Shown here: in pieces, positions 18,904-26,894 of the stretch
Position numbering within the stretch: the first letter of the stretch is position 1
Layout of the letters: each line of letters opens with the position of its first letter
The notes under the pieces: generated by a model
The model's input: the letters and a program-made list of their open reading frames with translations, nothing else
What the model was told of the DNA's origin: nothing
Databases searched by the model: none
DNA from: Pseudomonas fluorescens
GTDB lineage: Bacteria > Pseudomonadota > Gammaproteobacteria > Pseudomonadales > Pseudomonadaceae
DNA length: 64,000 nucleotides
Direction of reading: 5' to 3'
Assembly: GCF_000802965.1 (NCBI RefSeq)
Contig: NZ_JSAK01000045.1
Coordinates: 1 to 64,000, forward strand
Made by a program: the position numbers and the translations under genes

Positions 18904-19408
18904 TTGCGTACTCCGAAAAGGGAGCATTGGATGGTTGCAGCTGTCGGCATCTAACAGGAACCGAACCCGCTGAAAGTTATCCGGCGCACCCTGAATTGTG
19001 TGATTTGCAAGCTTCGCTCCTGTGTTCAGTTGCGAGGCCATCAATGGTTGTGACCACTGGCTAACGGCCAGGTTCGTTGTCTACCTGTGCTTTTGGCCAA
19101 TAGTTGTCGATAGGGAAGGGCAGCTATTTGTTTTTTGCGCGTTATGACAGGCGCGATTCGCCCGTTGCGCGGCTCAAGTCACTCGGTCACACCGATGCGC
19201 GAGAACACCTGACATGACGGCGATGCGCCGAATCCAGTTCCCTTTTTGCCGCACTCGATCACGCTAAAGTGCATCCGCACCATACCCACGTATGGTAGCT
19301 GCCGCGTTGTCCCACGATGCAGACTCACTCTCGGGCGATCCGTCGCTTTCGTGCCGAGAGAGGGGCTTTCGGCCCGAGATTATTGACCCAGGCAATCGGA
19401 GAACGACC
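18904..19408. other. Intergenic region between divergent genes, with a short dyad
   Basis: About 500 bp between the SYLF and hydrolase starts, which point away from each other. No convincing gene was seen. The notable feature is the dyad CCATAC-CCAC-GTATGG at 19280-19295, 114 bp before the hydrolase start, which could be an operator. Confidence 0.5.
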
Positions 19409-20356
19409 ATGACAACGCATCTGAACCACCCCACCCAAAAGGCTGCATCACTCAACACTTCACGTTCCAATGGAGTTGGCTTCGAGGAGTTGGTGCCGTC
19501 GCGCTATGCGCTGCGGGTCGGCGAGATTGACGTGCTGGTGATCAGCGATGGCGTGCTGCCGCTGCCGACCTCGACCATGTCCACCAATGCTGATCCTGCT
19601 GCCCGTGCGGCCTGGTTCAAGGACATGTTCCTGGGGCCGGACGCGTTCGATTGGGCGTTGAACGTGCTGGTGATTCGAAGCGGTAGTCAGACCATTCTCG
19701 TCGACGCTGGCCTGGGAGGGCAGTTCCCTGGGTTTCCCCGGGCCGGGCAATTTCCCAAGCGCCTGGAGGCGGCCGGTATCGATCTCGGTTCCGTGACCGA
19801 CGTGGTGATTACCCATATGCACATGGACCACATTGGCGGGCTGCTGGTCGATGAGGTGAAGCACAAGTTGCGACCAGACGTGCGCATCCACGTGGCGGCG
19901 ACCGAGGTCGCGTTCTGGGAGTCGCCGGATTTCACCCACACCGAAATGCCTTCGCCGGTGCCGGACGTCTTGCGGGCAACCGCCAATCAGTTCATCAACG
20001 ATTACCGCAGCAACGTGCGGACCTTCGAAGACGAGTACGAGGTGGCACCGGGCGTGGTCGCCAAACTCACCGGTGGCCACACCCCGGGGCACAGCGTGGT
20101 CTACGTGACGTCCGGCGGCCAGCGCCTGACCTTCGCCGGCGACGCCTTGTTTCCGGTGGCATTCGAACACCCGGACTGGCACAACGGCTTTGAACATGAC
20201 CCTGAAGAGTCGGTTCGCGTTCGGGTCCGCCTCATGCAAGAAGCCGCGGCGAGCGGTGAGCTGTTTGTCGCCACGCACCTGCCGTTTCCCTCCGTTGGCC
20301 GAGTGGCCGTCGACGGTGATGCCTTTCGCTGGGTAGCGGCTTTCTGGGATTACTGA
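19409..20356 (+). CDS. MBL-fold metallo-hydrolase
   Basis: A 315-residue protein of the metallo-beta-lactamase fold. The zinc motif THMHMDHIGG lies at about residues 134-143, GGHTPGHS at about 223 and FAGDALFP at about 242, all as expected for the glyoxalase II/lactonase branch. The first 30 residues (THLNHPTQKAASLNTSRSNG) are low-complexity with no convincing signal peptide. The likely location is the cytoplasm and the likely activity is hydrolysis of a lactone, thioester or sulfatase-like substrate, none of which can be chosen from the sequence. ATG 19409 has CGGAG 8 bp upstream. It is an isolated single gene. Confidence 0.85.
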   Translation: MTTHLNHPTQKAASLNTSRSNGVGFEELVPSRYALRVGEIDVLVISDGVLPLPTSTMSTNADPAARAAWFKDMFLGPDAFDWALNVLVIRSGSQTILVDAGLGGQFPGFPRAGQFPKRLEAAGIDLGSVTDVVITHMHMDHIGGLLVDEVKHKLRPDVRIHVAATEVAFWESPDFTHTEMPSPVPDVLRATANQFINDYRSNVRTFEDEYEVAPGVVAKLTGGHTPGHSVVYVTSGGQRLTFAGDALFPVAFEHPDWHNGFEHDPEESVRVRVRLMQEAAASGELFVATHLPFPSVGRVAVDGDAFRWVAAFWDY

Positions 20357-20576
20357 GCACTTGAACCCACAACCCATTGCAGTTTCTCAGGCTGCGTAAA
20401 AGTTCCGCCAGAAACGGTCGATGACCAGGGCCCGCTTCAGGAGGGTATGCGAGTGATCGGTACCGGTCGGACCATGGCTCTGGTCGCAAAAATTTGAAAT
20501 ACACGCCGTAGCTCGCCAGAATCACGCCCCGATCCGGACACAGGCGCCGGACAGTCGTGGTGAAAAGGAACTGCAG

Positions 20577-21272
20577 TTGAACGAACAGACATTGTCCATG
20601 CGCCTGGAGCGGGTGGCGACGCATGTGCCTGCCGATGCGCGCCTGGCCGATATCGGCTCGGATCACGGTTATCTGCCGGTGGCCTTGATGCACCGTGGCG
20701 CCATCGCGGCGGCGGTGGCCGGCGAGGTTGCAATGACGCCGTTCCACGCGGCGCAACGCACTGTGCGCGAGAACGACCTGGACCAGCGGATCACCGTGCG
20801 TCTGGCCAATGGTCTGGCAGCGATCGAGCCGGGCGACGGGATCACCGCCATCAGCATCTGTGGCATGGGCGGCGAGACGATTCGCGACATCCTCGACAGC
20901 GGCAAGGCACACCTGAGTGGCCAGGAGCGGCTGATTCTGCAACCCAACGGCGGCGAGCAGCCACTGCGCCAATGGTTGATGGAAAACGGCTACGGCATCC
21001 TTAGCGAGGAATTGCTGCGGGAAAACCGTTTCTACTACGAAATCATCGTCGCCGAGCGCATCGGGCCGGTGATGTATTCCGCCGAGGAACTGTACTTCGG
21101 CCCGCTGCAAATGCAGGCACGCACTCCAGCATTCCTGGCCAAGTGGCAGCGCATGCTGCGCGAAAAGCAGAAGACCCTGATCCAGTTCGAGCGGGCGCGG
21201 CAGGCGGTGCCCGAGGAGAAGGTGCAAGACCTCATGCAACAAGCCCGGTGGATCACCGAACTATTGGCTTGA
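20577..21272 (+). CDS. trmK: tRNA (adenine(22)-N(1))-methyltransferase
   Basis: A 231-residue class I SAM-dependent methyltransferase of the TrmK family, which methylates N1 of A22 in tRNA. The SAM-binding loop is ADIGSDHGYLPVAL (about 22-35), followed by ISICGMGGETIRDIL (about 99-113) and LQPNGGEQPLRQWL, all characteristic of TrmK. Translation probably starts at TTG 20577, since AAAGGA lies 7 bp upstream and the next ATG (20598) has no ribosome binding site. The C-terminus forms the expected coiled-coil (WQRMLREKQKTLIQFERARQ). A terminator-like hairpin lies in the REP element just downstream. Confidence 0.88.
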   Translation: MNEQTLSMRLERVATHVPADARLADIGSDHGYLPVALMHRGAIAAAVAGEVAMTPFHAAQRTVRENDLDQRITVRLANGLAAIEPGDGITAISICGMGGETIRDILDSGKAHLSGQERLILQPNGGEQPLRQWLMENGYGILSEELLRENRFYYEIIVAERIGPVMYSAEELYFGPLQMQARTPAFLAKWQRMLREKQKTLIQFERARQAVPEEKVQDLMQQARWITELLA

Positions 21273-21308
21273 TCATCTTCAAGCGTTTATACGACCACTC
21301 ACCGAAAC

Positions 21309-21417
21309 GTGGCGAGGGAGCTTGCTCCCGCTGGACTGCGAAGCAGTCCCTTTTTTTGGTGGGGCGCGTCATGCTGGAGCCTCAGCCCGGCCCAGCGGGA
21401 GCAAGCTCCCTCGCCAC
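21309..21417. repeat. REPIN of the GTGGCGAGGGAGC type, copy A
   Basis: Arms GTGGCGAGGGAGCTTGCTCC and its inverse GGAGCAAGCTCCCTCGCCAC enclose about 55 bp. It is followed by AGGTTAGTGGTCGATGCCCAGCG (split: AGGTTAGTGGTC, GATGCCCAGCG), the same flank seen after copy B at 22296. Confidence 0.9.
21333..21357 (+). terminator. Rho-independent terminator inside the REP element
   Basis: GGACTGC-GAA-GCAGTCC followed by CTTTTTTT, 60 bp past the trmK stop. The REP-borne hairpin with its T-run could act as the trmK terminator. Confidence 0.75.
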
Positions 21418-21471
21418 AGGTTAGTGGTCGATGCCCAGCGGCCCCAAACAGAGCCGCTGTATTAACCGCCG

Positions 21472-21831
21472 CTACTCCGGCGGGTCAATCTGATCCAGCA
21501 TGCGGTTCGCCGTGATTTCCGCCACCATGATGCTGTTGGAAATCCCCAACAGGGCATAGCGCGACGCACCCTCCAAGTGATCCACCAACTGGTGGACCAT
21601 CACATCGACCGAGGCCAATGTCTCGACCAGATAAACCGCCAGGGTTTCGGTATCGGCTTCAGGGTCGACGGTGAACAGCGAACTGGGTGTGCGGGGCGTG
21701 GCTTTGATGTCGGCGATTGAGGCGAAGTGGAAGTCGAGGGCGTTTTCGGCAGCCTCGTTGAGTTTCTTCGAACCGGGTTCGTACGGGGACACCGGATCGG
21801 TGTCTGGCGGGTTGGGGGTGACTTTGAACAT
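21472..21831 (-). CDS. DUF6124 family protein
   Basis: A 119-residue soluble protein starting MFKVTPNPPDTDPVSPYEPG, a beginning I associate with the Pseudomonas-restricted DUF6124 (earlier DUF3077-like) group. The middle (LAVYLVETLASVDVMVHQLV) and C-terminal helices (YALLGISNSIMVAEITANRM) look like a small helical bundle. No catalytic motif was seen and the function is unknown. GGAG sits 7 bp before ATG 21831. The gene has a long leader with stacked hairpins and lies between two copies of the same REPIN. Confidence 0.75.
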   Translation of the reverse strand: MFKVTPNPPDTDPVSPYEPGSKKLNEAAENALDFHFASIADIKATPRTPSSLFTVDPEADTETLAVYLVETLASVDVMVHQLVDHLEGASRYALLGISNSIMVAEITANRMLDQIDPPE

Positions 21832-21838
21832 GGCTACT

Positions 21839-21909
21839 CTCCGTCTACAAGTTGTAGCTGCTCCTTTCGGTTCCAAGCGAAGGGTGGCAGCTGTACGCAG
21901 GTTGGAACC
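21839..21909 (-). promoter_or_regulatory. Structured 5' leader of the DUF6124 gene
   Basis: Reading the minus strand, an 8-bp stem GGTTCCAA/TTGGAACC (21869-21909, 25-nt loop) is followed by AAAGGAG, a perfect hairpin CTACAA-C-TTGTAG (21845-21857), a second Shine-Dalgarno GGAG and the ATG. AAAGGAG stands 10 nt before TTG-TAG, a start-stop pair within the hairpin. This arrangement suggests translational control, but that is inference. Confidence 0.45.
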
Positions 21910-22295
21910 CGGGGTAAACGGAACCCGGCAGACCCTAAAGTCTCCCACGCACAGCCGCCATAACGGAGCACACACTTAGCAGCGTGCAAGCAAATGTTAT
22001 GAGGGGCGTTATGCGCCGTTTATTCGCCAGGGTTCCAAGCCTGGTCGCTGAATTGGCAGCGACACGGAAACGATAGAACCAAGGCCAACGGCGCACAAGC
22101 CGGCGGATTCTGGCGTAAGCGTAGGCAACGGCGCAAGGTATTGTGGCTTTCAGGAAGTAACCCTGACGGCCGTTAAACAAGCCATGTATCTCTATGGCAA
22201 TGAACTCTGCATTAGGGCTTAGGCATGCGCTAGATTGTCTACCCACAGGTTCAATACCCTACGAACTCAACAATCATTCTAACGCCAGGATATTC
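21910..22295. other. Intergenic region upstream of DUF6124, no supported gene
   Basis: About 385 bp. It contains a perfect 7-bp hairpin GTCGCTG-AATTGG-CAGCGAC (22044-22063). A 103-codon minus-strand open frame (21935-22246) begins ambiguously and is arginine-rich. I recall this stretch recurring upstream of related genes in other pseudomonads, which would fit a conserved leader rather than a protein, but cannot verify it. Confidence 0.4.
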
Positions 22296-22404
22296 GTGGC
22301 GAGGGAGCTTGCTCCCGCTGGACTGCGAAGCGGTCCCATTTTTTTTCGGGGTATTGCGCGCAGGAGCGCCAGCCCTGCACAGCGGGAGCGAGCTCCCTCA
22401 CCAC
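22296..22404. repeat. REPIN of the GTGGCGAGGGAGC type, copy B
   Basis: Same arms as copy A (GTGGCGAGGGAGCTTGCTCC / GGAGCGAGCTCCCTCACCAC) with one or two arm mismatches. It also has the inner hairpin GGACTGC-GAA-GCGGTCC followed by a T-run, and the same downstream flank TTAGTGGTCGATGCCCAGCG. Confidence 0.9.
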
Positions 22405-22532
22405 AGGTTAGTGGTCGATGCCCAGCGATTGTCCGGCGAGCCGGACTGTCGCAATATCCCGGCTATCCGCATCAGAGCGACCCGCGTCGCGGTTAAATCG
22501 AACCGGCGATGCAAAATCAAACAGGAGTCGAA

Positions 22533-23273
22533 ATGCCTTACCGAACAGGAAGGGAAGCGTTCATGCAAGGTGTCAGGGCGCTTCTTCCGTTGATTCCCGG
22601 TGTCATTCCATTCGGCCTGCTCACGGGGGTCATGGCGATCAATATGGGTATGTCGCCGGGCACGACCATGGGCATGACGCTGCTGTTCTACTCAGGTTCC
22701 GCGCAAATGGTCGCCTTACAGTTGCTGCATACGGGTGTTGTGCCGCTGGCGATTGTGGTCACGGCGCTGGTGATCAACTTGCGCTTCATCATGTACAGCG
22801 CATCGCTGGCCCCGCATCTGCACCATTTACCCCGGCGCTGGACGTGGCCGTTGTCCTACATGCTTTCTGACCAGTCTTATGCATTGAGCACGCTCAAGCT
22901 TTCCTCTGGCGAGCTGGGGCCATTCGCGCACTATTACTATGCCGGCACAGCGTTTTCGATGTGGCTGTCGTGGCAATTGTCGGTATTGGCGGGCATTTAT
23001 CTGGGCGCAAGCATTCCCGAGACCTGGTCTTTGAGCTTTGCCATTCCACTTTCTTTCCTGGCACTTCTGGTGCCCGGCATACGTAGCAAGCCGAGTCTGG
23101 CTGCCGCCGTGGTCGGCGGGCTGCTGGCCGTGTTTGCAGTCGATATGCCCTATAACCTTGGACTGGTCACCGCTTCCATTGGCGGCGTCATCGCGGGGGT
23201 GGTGACCGAGAGTCTTCGCAAAAGACCTTTGGCCGATGCAATGATCCATGACGTCGAGAGGGAGACACCATGA
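22533..23273 (+). CDS. azlC: AzlC family branched-chain amino acid exporter, large subunit
   Basis: A 246-residue polytopic membrane protein. It begins MPYRTGREAFMQGVRALLPL and continues IPGVIPFGLLTGVMAINMGM, the AzlC/YgaZ signature. Other motifs are FYSGSAQMVALQLL (about 52-65) and NLRFIMYSASLAPHL (about 83-97). With AzlD it exports branched-chain amino acids or related compounds (YgaZH in E. coli exports L-valine). ATG 22533 is preceded by CAGGAG; the upstream ATG at 22509 lacks a ribosome binding site. The gene overlaps azlD by 4 bp (ATGA), showing translational coupling. Confidence 0.9.
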   Translation: MPYRTGREAFMQGVRALLPLIPGVIPFGLLTGVMAINMGMSPGTTMGMTLLFYSGSAQMVALQLLHTGVVPLAIVVTALVINLRFIMYSASLAPHLHHLPRRWTWPLSYMLSDQSYALSTLKLSSGELGPFAHYYYAGTAFSMWLSWQLSVLAGIYLGASIPETWSLSFAIPLSFLALLVPGIRSKPSLAAAVVGGLLAVFAVDMPYNLGLVTASIGGVIAGVVTESLRKRPLADAMIHDVERETP

Positions 23274-23596
23274 GTGATCTAGCCTTGTGGGGGCTGTTCC
23301 TGGCGGTCGGTCTGGGCACGTTCGCCATGCGACTTTCCTTTGTCGAACTGTATGGCCGCTTGCGCATCCCGGCGCTACTCAGTCGGGCGTTGCTTTACGT
23401 ACCGGCGAGTGTGCTGGCTGCCTTGGTACTTCCTGCCGTGGTGTACCCGAACGGGCAGGGTGAGTTCGTGTTAAGTAACCCGCAGATACCCGCCGCCATC
23501 CTGGCTGCCTGGGTGGCCTGGCAGACTCGAAACACTGTCCTGACGCTGGCGGTCGGGATGGGGGCGTTGTGGCTGTTCAGGTTTTTCGGTTTGTAA
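23270..23596 (+). CDS. azlD: AzlD family branched-chain amino acid exporter, small subunit
   Basis: A 108-residue protein with three to four membrane helices. TFAMRLSFVELYGRL near residue 19, LLSRALLYVPASVLAALVLP near 33, and a hydrophobic C-terminus match the AzlD/YgaH small subunit. Its start overlaps the azlC stop (ATGA), and GGGAGA at the end of azlC supplies the ribosome binding site. It is the essential partner of AzlC. Confidence 0.9.
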   Translation: MSDLALWGLFLAVGLGTFAMRLSFVELYGRLRIPALLSRALLYVPASVLAALVLPAVVYPNGQGEFVLSNPQIPAAILAAWVAWQTRNTVLTLAVGMGALWLFRFFGL

Positions 23597-23765
23597 TGTG
23601 TTCATTCCCGAAAAAACAGTTTTTGGGTAGGCATATAGCCGCGCCAGGCGCGGGAACTTCAGGGTGGCGGCCAAGTCAATAAGGCCCCTGTGTCGGCGAC
23701 ACCGACCAGCGCTGGTGGCCTGTTTTACGGCAGTGCCGTCCGAGATCAGCCGAGTCTGCCCCCTG

Positions 23766-24530
23766 ATGCCAACCAAACGTTTCCTGCCGGGTTTCCTCCT
23801 GGCGTTCTGCGCTGTCGCGTCGCTTTGCTCGGTCGCTGCCGAGCGAAGAGCGCCTGCACAAAGCAACAGCGCATCAACCACCTTGATCGAAACTGCTTCG
23901 CGCCAGTATGAAACTGGCCAGGTGGATCAAGCCGCAGCCACGCTGGAGCGTGCCCTGCATATCCAGCCGAACAATCCAGCGACGCTGCATTATCTGGGTG
24001 TGTTGCGCCTTCAGCAGGGGCAGTACGAACAGGCTGAAACGTTGGCGGCGCGCTCGAACATGCGGGTTGGTCGCAACGTCGAGTTACGTAACCGCAACTT
24101 CCAATTGATCCAGGCGGCGCAGCAGGCCAAGGCTTCGAGTTCCCCACCGAACGCCCAAGAGGACCGGATCGCAGTGCAGAAGGGGCTCGAAGAAGAGGCC
24201 CAAAGGCGCCGCGAAGCAGAACTAGCCATTGCTGAACAATCCAACCAGGACATTGGGCGCAACGCCGGCAATCTCGTTCGCGCAAACGCTGAAGGTGTAT
24301 CGAACTCTCCAGCGGCAGGCACGCCAAGGTCTGGAGGCCAACCGCAAGTGGCTTCGGTGGCGCCAGAGCCCGCGAACGACGAGGTGGCGATTCCCCGCGG
24401 CCATTGGCCGCCTCCGGGCAAATGCCGAATCTGGTTTCCCGATCGTCCGCCGGGGCAGCAGCCCGCACCCGGCAAGTGCAAGAAACTGCGAAAGCGTGTT
24501 CCGTCAGGCGCCTATCTGGTCCACGGTTGA
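23766..24530 (+). CDS. Exported tetratricopeptide-repeat protein with a C-terminal PPGKCR motif
   Basis: A 254-residue protein with a signal peptide (MPTKRFLPGFLLAFCAVASL, cleavage around residue 24). One or two TPR units lie at residues about 40-110 (YETGQVDQAAATLERALHIQ, LHYLGVLRLQQGQYEQAETL). A charged Q/E/R-rich helix follows (about 130-170). The tail carries a tandem proline-glycine motif, GHWPPPGKCRIWFPDRPPGQ then PAPGKCKKL. I recall this PPPGxCRxW motif near the C-termini of small proteobacterial envelope proteins. Function unknown, probably a periplasmic scaffold. The start is chosen on the signal peptide alone, as no ribosome binding site is evident. Confidence 0.7.
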   Translation: MPTKRFLPGFLLAFCAVASLCSVAAERRAPAQSNSASTTLIETASRQYETGQVDQAAATLERALHIQPNNPATLHYLGVLRLQQGQYEQAETLAARSNMRVGRNVELRNRNFQLIQAAQQAKASSSPPNAQEDRIAVQKGLEEEAQRRREAELAIAEQSNQDIGRNAGNLVRANAEGVSNSPAAGTPRSGGQPQVASVAPEPANDEVAIPRGHWPPPGKCRIWFPDRPPGQQPAPGKCKKLRKRVPSGAYLVHG

Positions 24531-24701
24531 ACGTCAGTCGACCATCGGCAATTCGAAACCAGGAATCTCCCACTTTGCACTGGATGAGCCGTTCATCTTC
24601 TCGGATAAACTGAAACTTTGGGTTTTGCCGTTCGATCTGGAGCAGGGCAGGTTGTCAGGTGGCGGGTTAGCGAATCTGCCATTGATAGAACGATGCGCGG
24701 G

Positions 24702-24727
24702 AGCTGCCTGATGGAGGCAGCTTTTTT
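24702..24727 (+). terminator. Rho-independent terminator
   Basis: AGCTGCC-TGATGGA-GGCAGCT followed by TTTTTT, 172 bp after the TPR gene stop and 58 bp before the end of the convergent WYL gene. It also works in reverse only weakly, since there is no A-run upstream. Confidence 0.85.
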
Positions 24728-24784
24728 GCCGGGCTGAGTTGTCTGGTTGGCTATCCCGGATAAGGAGTACAGCCGTTGCAGTCC

Positions 24785-25852
24785 TTATCCACCATACAAC
24801 GTCAGTGCTCGCTGAAGCGTGTCGTGCACATGGGCTCGGAGATTGGCCGGTTTTTTTACCTCGATGTCAGCTGCGTTGCTTAGCAGAAATAGCCGCAAAC
24901 CCTGGGAGTCCTGAATGCGGCAGGTGAGCTTCCACCAGCCATCACTCTCCTGCTGCAGTTTCTGCTCTTCGGTTAATGGATTTTCCCAGAGCCTGTTGTA
25001 CAAGTTGGCACTCAAACGCAAAACCAGATCGACCGGGTCCTTATCATGAATCGTCATGAGATGTTGTTGGGCTTCGAACGAATGAATGTCGTAGCCTTGC
25101 GGGTCCTCAATGGAGCGTTTGCCCGGTTCGATCTTCACGATCCGGTGCAGCATGAGTGCGCACATCGAATTCGGTCCGTTGCTACTGTACTTACCACGTG
25201 GTTTTTCCGGATCGGGTACGTAGCCATCAGCCCATTCCTCTTCCAGGACGTAGGCGGAAAGGTAGGTATTGGAATCTTGATGCGATAGCCCCAGGGGTTT
25301 GAGCTGGTATACGCACTGGACCCCGTCGGCATCTCTGGGCAGGTAGGTGACTTCAAGCGGCTCGTCGTAGCAAATAGCCTGCTGCAGTCTTTTGAGATGG
25401 CCGAGATCGGCTTTGCCAGGCGCAAGTACCAGAAAACGGGTCCCGGTGGTAATGCGTTTCTCTATCTCGATTTTGCGTTTTTCAACCCGGTTCATAACTC
25501 TGTTGGCGTAGGTTTTCAAGCCCTTGAGTTGATCGGTATGGGTGTGAAGGCCGAACCGATTGGCATGGTCAAAGATGGCCGCAAGGGTCATGGCTTCGGT
25601 CGGGAGCAACGTCAGGGCGTGGCGGTATTTTTCCAGACGCCACAAGCGTGCCAGGCCGTTACCTTTGTCTTCGTAGAGGGCGTAGCCTTCATCGAACAGA
25701 TACTCGAGATCGCGCTTGGTTGTTTTCAGTGAGCCGACCGGTTCGCTGCTGGAACTTTTAAGCAGCTCATGCAGCGCGCTTGCTGAAAGCCATTGCGATT
25801 GACGGCTTAAAACGTCCAGCAAGCGCTCACGGCGATAATTAAGTAGTGACAT
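24785..25852 (-). CDS. WYL-domain transcriptional regulator
   Basis: A 355-residue protein. The N-terminal winged helix is at residues about 5-60 (RRERLLDVLSRQSQWLSASA, TTKRDLEYLFDEGYALYE). A helical linker follows, then a WYL-type domain (about 165-280, YLPRDADGVQCVYQLKPLGL near 170 with a degenerate WYL core) and a WCX-like C-terminal extension (LRLSANLYNRLWENPLTEEQ onward). WYL proteins sense nucleic-acid or nucleotide ligands and frequently control stress or phage-defence genes. It is divergent, across 98 bp, from two unrecognised genes at 25951 and 26895, which it may control. Confidence 0.85.
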   Translation of the reverse strand: MSLLNYRRERLLDVLSRQSQWLSASALHELLKSSSSEPVGSLKTTKRDLEYLFDEGYALYEDKGNGLARLWRLEKYRHALTLLPTEAMTLAAIFDHANRFGLHTHTDQLKGLKTYANRVMNRVEKRKIEIEKRITTGTRFLVLAPGKADLGHLKRLQQAICYDEPLEVTYLPRDADGVQCVYQLKPLGLSHQDSNTYLSAYVLEEEWADGYVPDPEKPRGKYSSNGPNSMCALMLHRIVKIEPGKRSIEDPQGYDIHSFEAQQHLMTIHDKDPVDLVLRLSANLYNRLWENPLTEEQKLQQESDGWWKLTCRIQDSQGLRLFLLSNAADIEVKKPANLRAHVHDTLQRALTLYGG

Positions 25853-25950
25853 TTAGTTCAACCTGGACAAAATCTGGGTAGGGTATCTGGTTTCATGCTT
25901 CTGCTGGTGAGCGATCCTGCCAATCCAGCCCACAGGAGCAAAAATATCCC

Positions 25951-26811
25951 ATGAAGCGTCATTCCTATCTCTGCGTTGCGCACGTTGCTGGCTTCGTCAC
26001 CTGGCTGGCCACCGAGCTCGAGTCGAGCACTCTTTTTCAGCACGCTTACACCAATCGCCGCAGCAACGCACAGTGGGCTTGCACCAGCCTCTACGACGCC
26101 TTCCAGCGCTATAGCTGGAATCATCCGGGCAACATACGCCTGGGTTACAACGCGGGCGCCTGCACCACAAGCAACGCAATTGCGCTGGATGCGCTTCGTC
26201 GGGATCTGACGACCGCTGGCGGCAATGATGCCCTCTGTCTGCAGGCGTCGGCGGATGTGATGGCTTGGGGAGGCGTTACCGCGCGCAACACTGATTGGCT
26301 GAAGGACAATGAGCGTGGTTTGGCAAGCATGCTGCAAAGCGTGAAAATGGCGATCGATGCGCAAGATTCCGAGTTGCCTGTGTTGCGTGCTGCAGGCCTG
26401 CGCTTCAACTCGGGAATGACCAAAATCTATTCTTTGATCTGCGACAACTTCGTGATCTACGACAGCCGCGTCGCCGCAGCCATGGGCTGGCTGGTCGCAA
26501 AATACTGTCAGGCCAAGGGCTTGAGCCAGGTGCCCAAAGAACTGTGCTTCCCATGGTCGGCAGCCAAGGAAGGTGAAACCACATTGGTTCCCAAGCGCCG
26601 CAACCCCGCAGTTGGCAATCTCTACTTCAAACGACTTCGTGCCGGGCGTCATCACGCGCTATGGAATCTGCGTGCCAGCTGGGTATTGAGCGCCGCACTG
26701 GATCACCCGGCGGCGCAGGCGAGTCGCTTCAACACGCATGTTGCTGCCCCGACCAATGCGCTTCGCGCGCTGGAAGCCGCCTTGTTCATGATCGGCTACG
26801 ACCTGGCCTGA
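25951..26811 (+). CDS. Conserved-looking protein of unknown function, 286 residues
   Basis: I do not recognise this family with confidence. It is a soluble mixed protein with no signal peptide or membrane helix. Distinct stretches are NTDWLKDNERGLASMLQSVK (about 112), LRFNSGMTKIYSLICDNFVI then YDSRVAAAMGWLVAKYC (about 150-185), and WNLRASWVLSAAL (about 235). The KIYSL...YDSRVAAA pattern faintly recalls helix-hairpin-helix DNA-glycosylase-like proteins, but no catalytic lysine motif can be pinned down, so that is only a suggestion. AGGAG lies 12 bp before the start. It is divergent from the WYL regulator and followed 83 bp later by a winged-helix-like gene. Confidence 0.7.
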   Translation: MKRHSYLCVAHVAGFVTWLATELESSTLFQHAYTNRRSNAQWACTSLYDAFQRYSWNHPGNIRLGYNAGACTTSNAIALDALRRDLTTAGGNDALCLQASADVMAWGGVTARNTDWLKDNERGLASMLQSVKMAIDAQDSELPVLRAAGLRFNSGMTKIYSLICDNFVIYDSRVAAAMGWLVAKYCQAKGLSQVPKELCFPWSAAKEGETTLVPKRRNPAVGNLYFKRLRAGRHHALWNLRASWVLSAALDHPAAQASRFNTHVAAPTNALRALEAALFMIGYDLA

Positions 26812-26894
26812 CCCTCTCAGGTTTGTACGTGGCAATCCATTCCCACTCGGCGGACACGAGTGGGAAATCCTGAACGACACTAAGGCCCCTGGCG

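Noticed and set aside
21935..22246. 103-codon minus-strand frame upstream of the DUF6124 gene
   Set aside because: Arginine-rich, no credible ribosome binding site, overlaps stem-loops. Treated as leader DNA, though short peptides cannot be excluded.
24229..24711. 160-codon open frame overlapping the TPR gene and reading on to the hairpin at 24702
   Set aside because: Most of it is an out-of-frame shadow of the TPR gene. The unique tail (about 55 residues) has no start or ribosome binding site of its own, and the stop lies inside the terminator.
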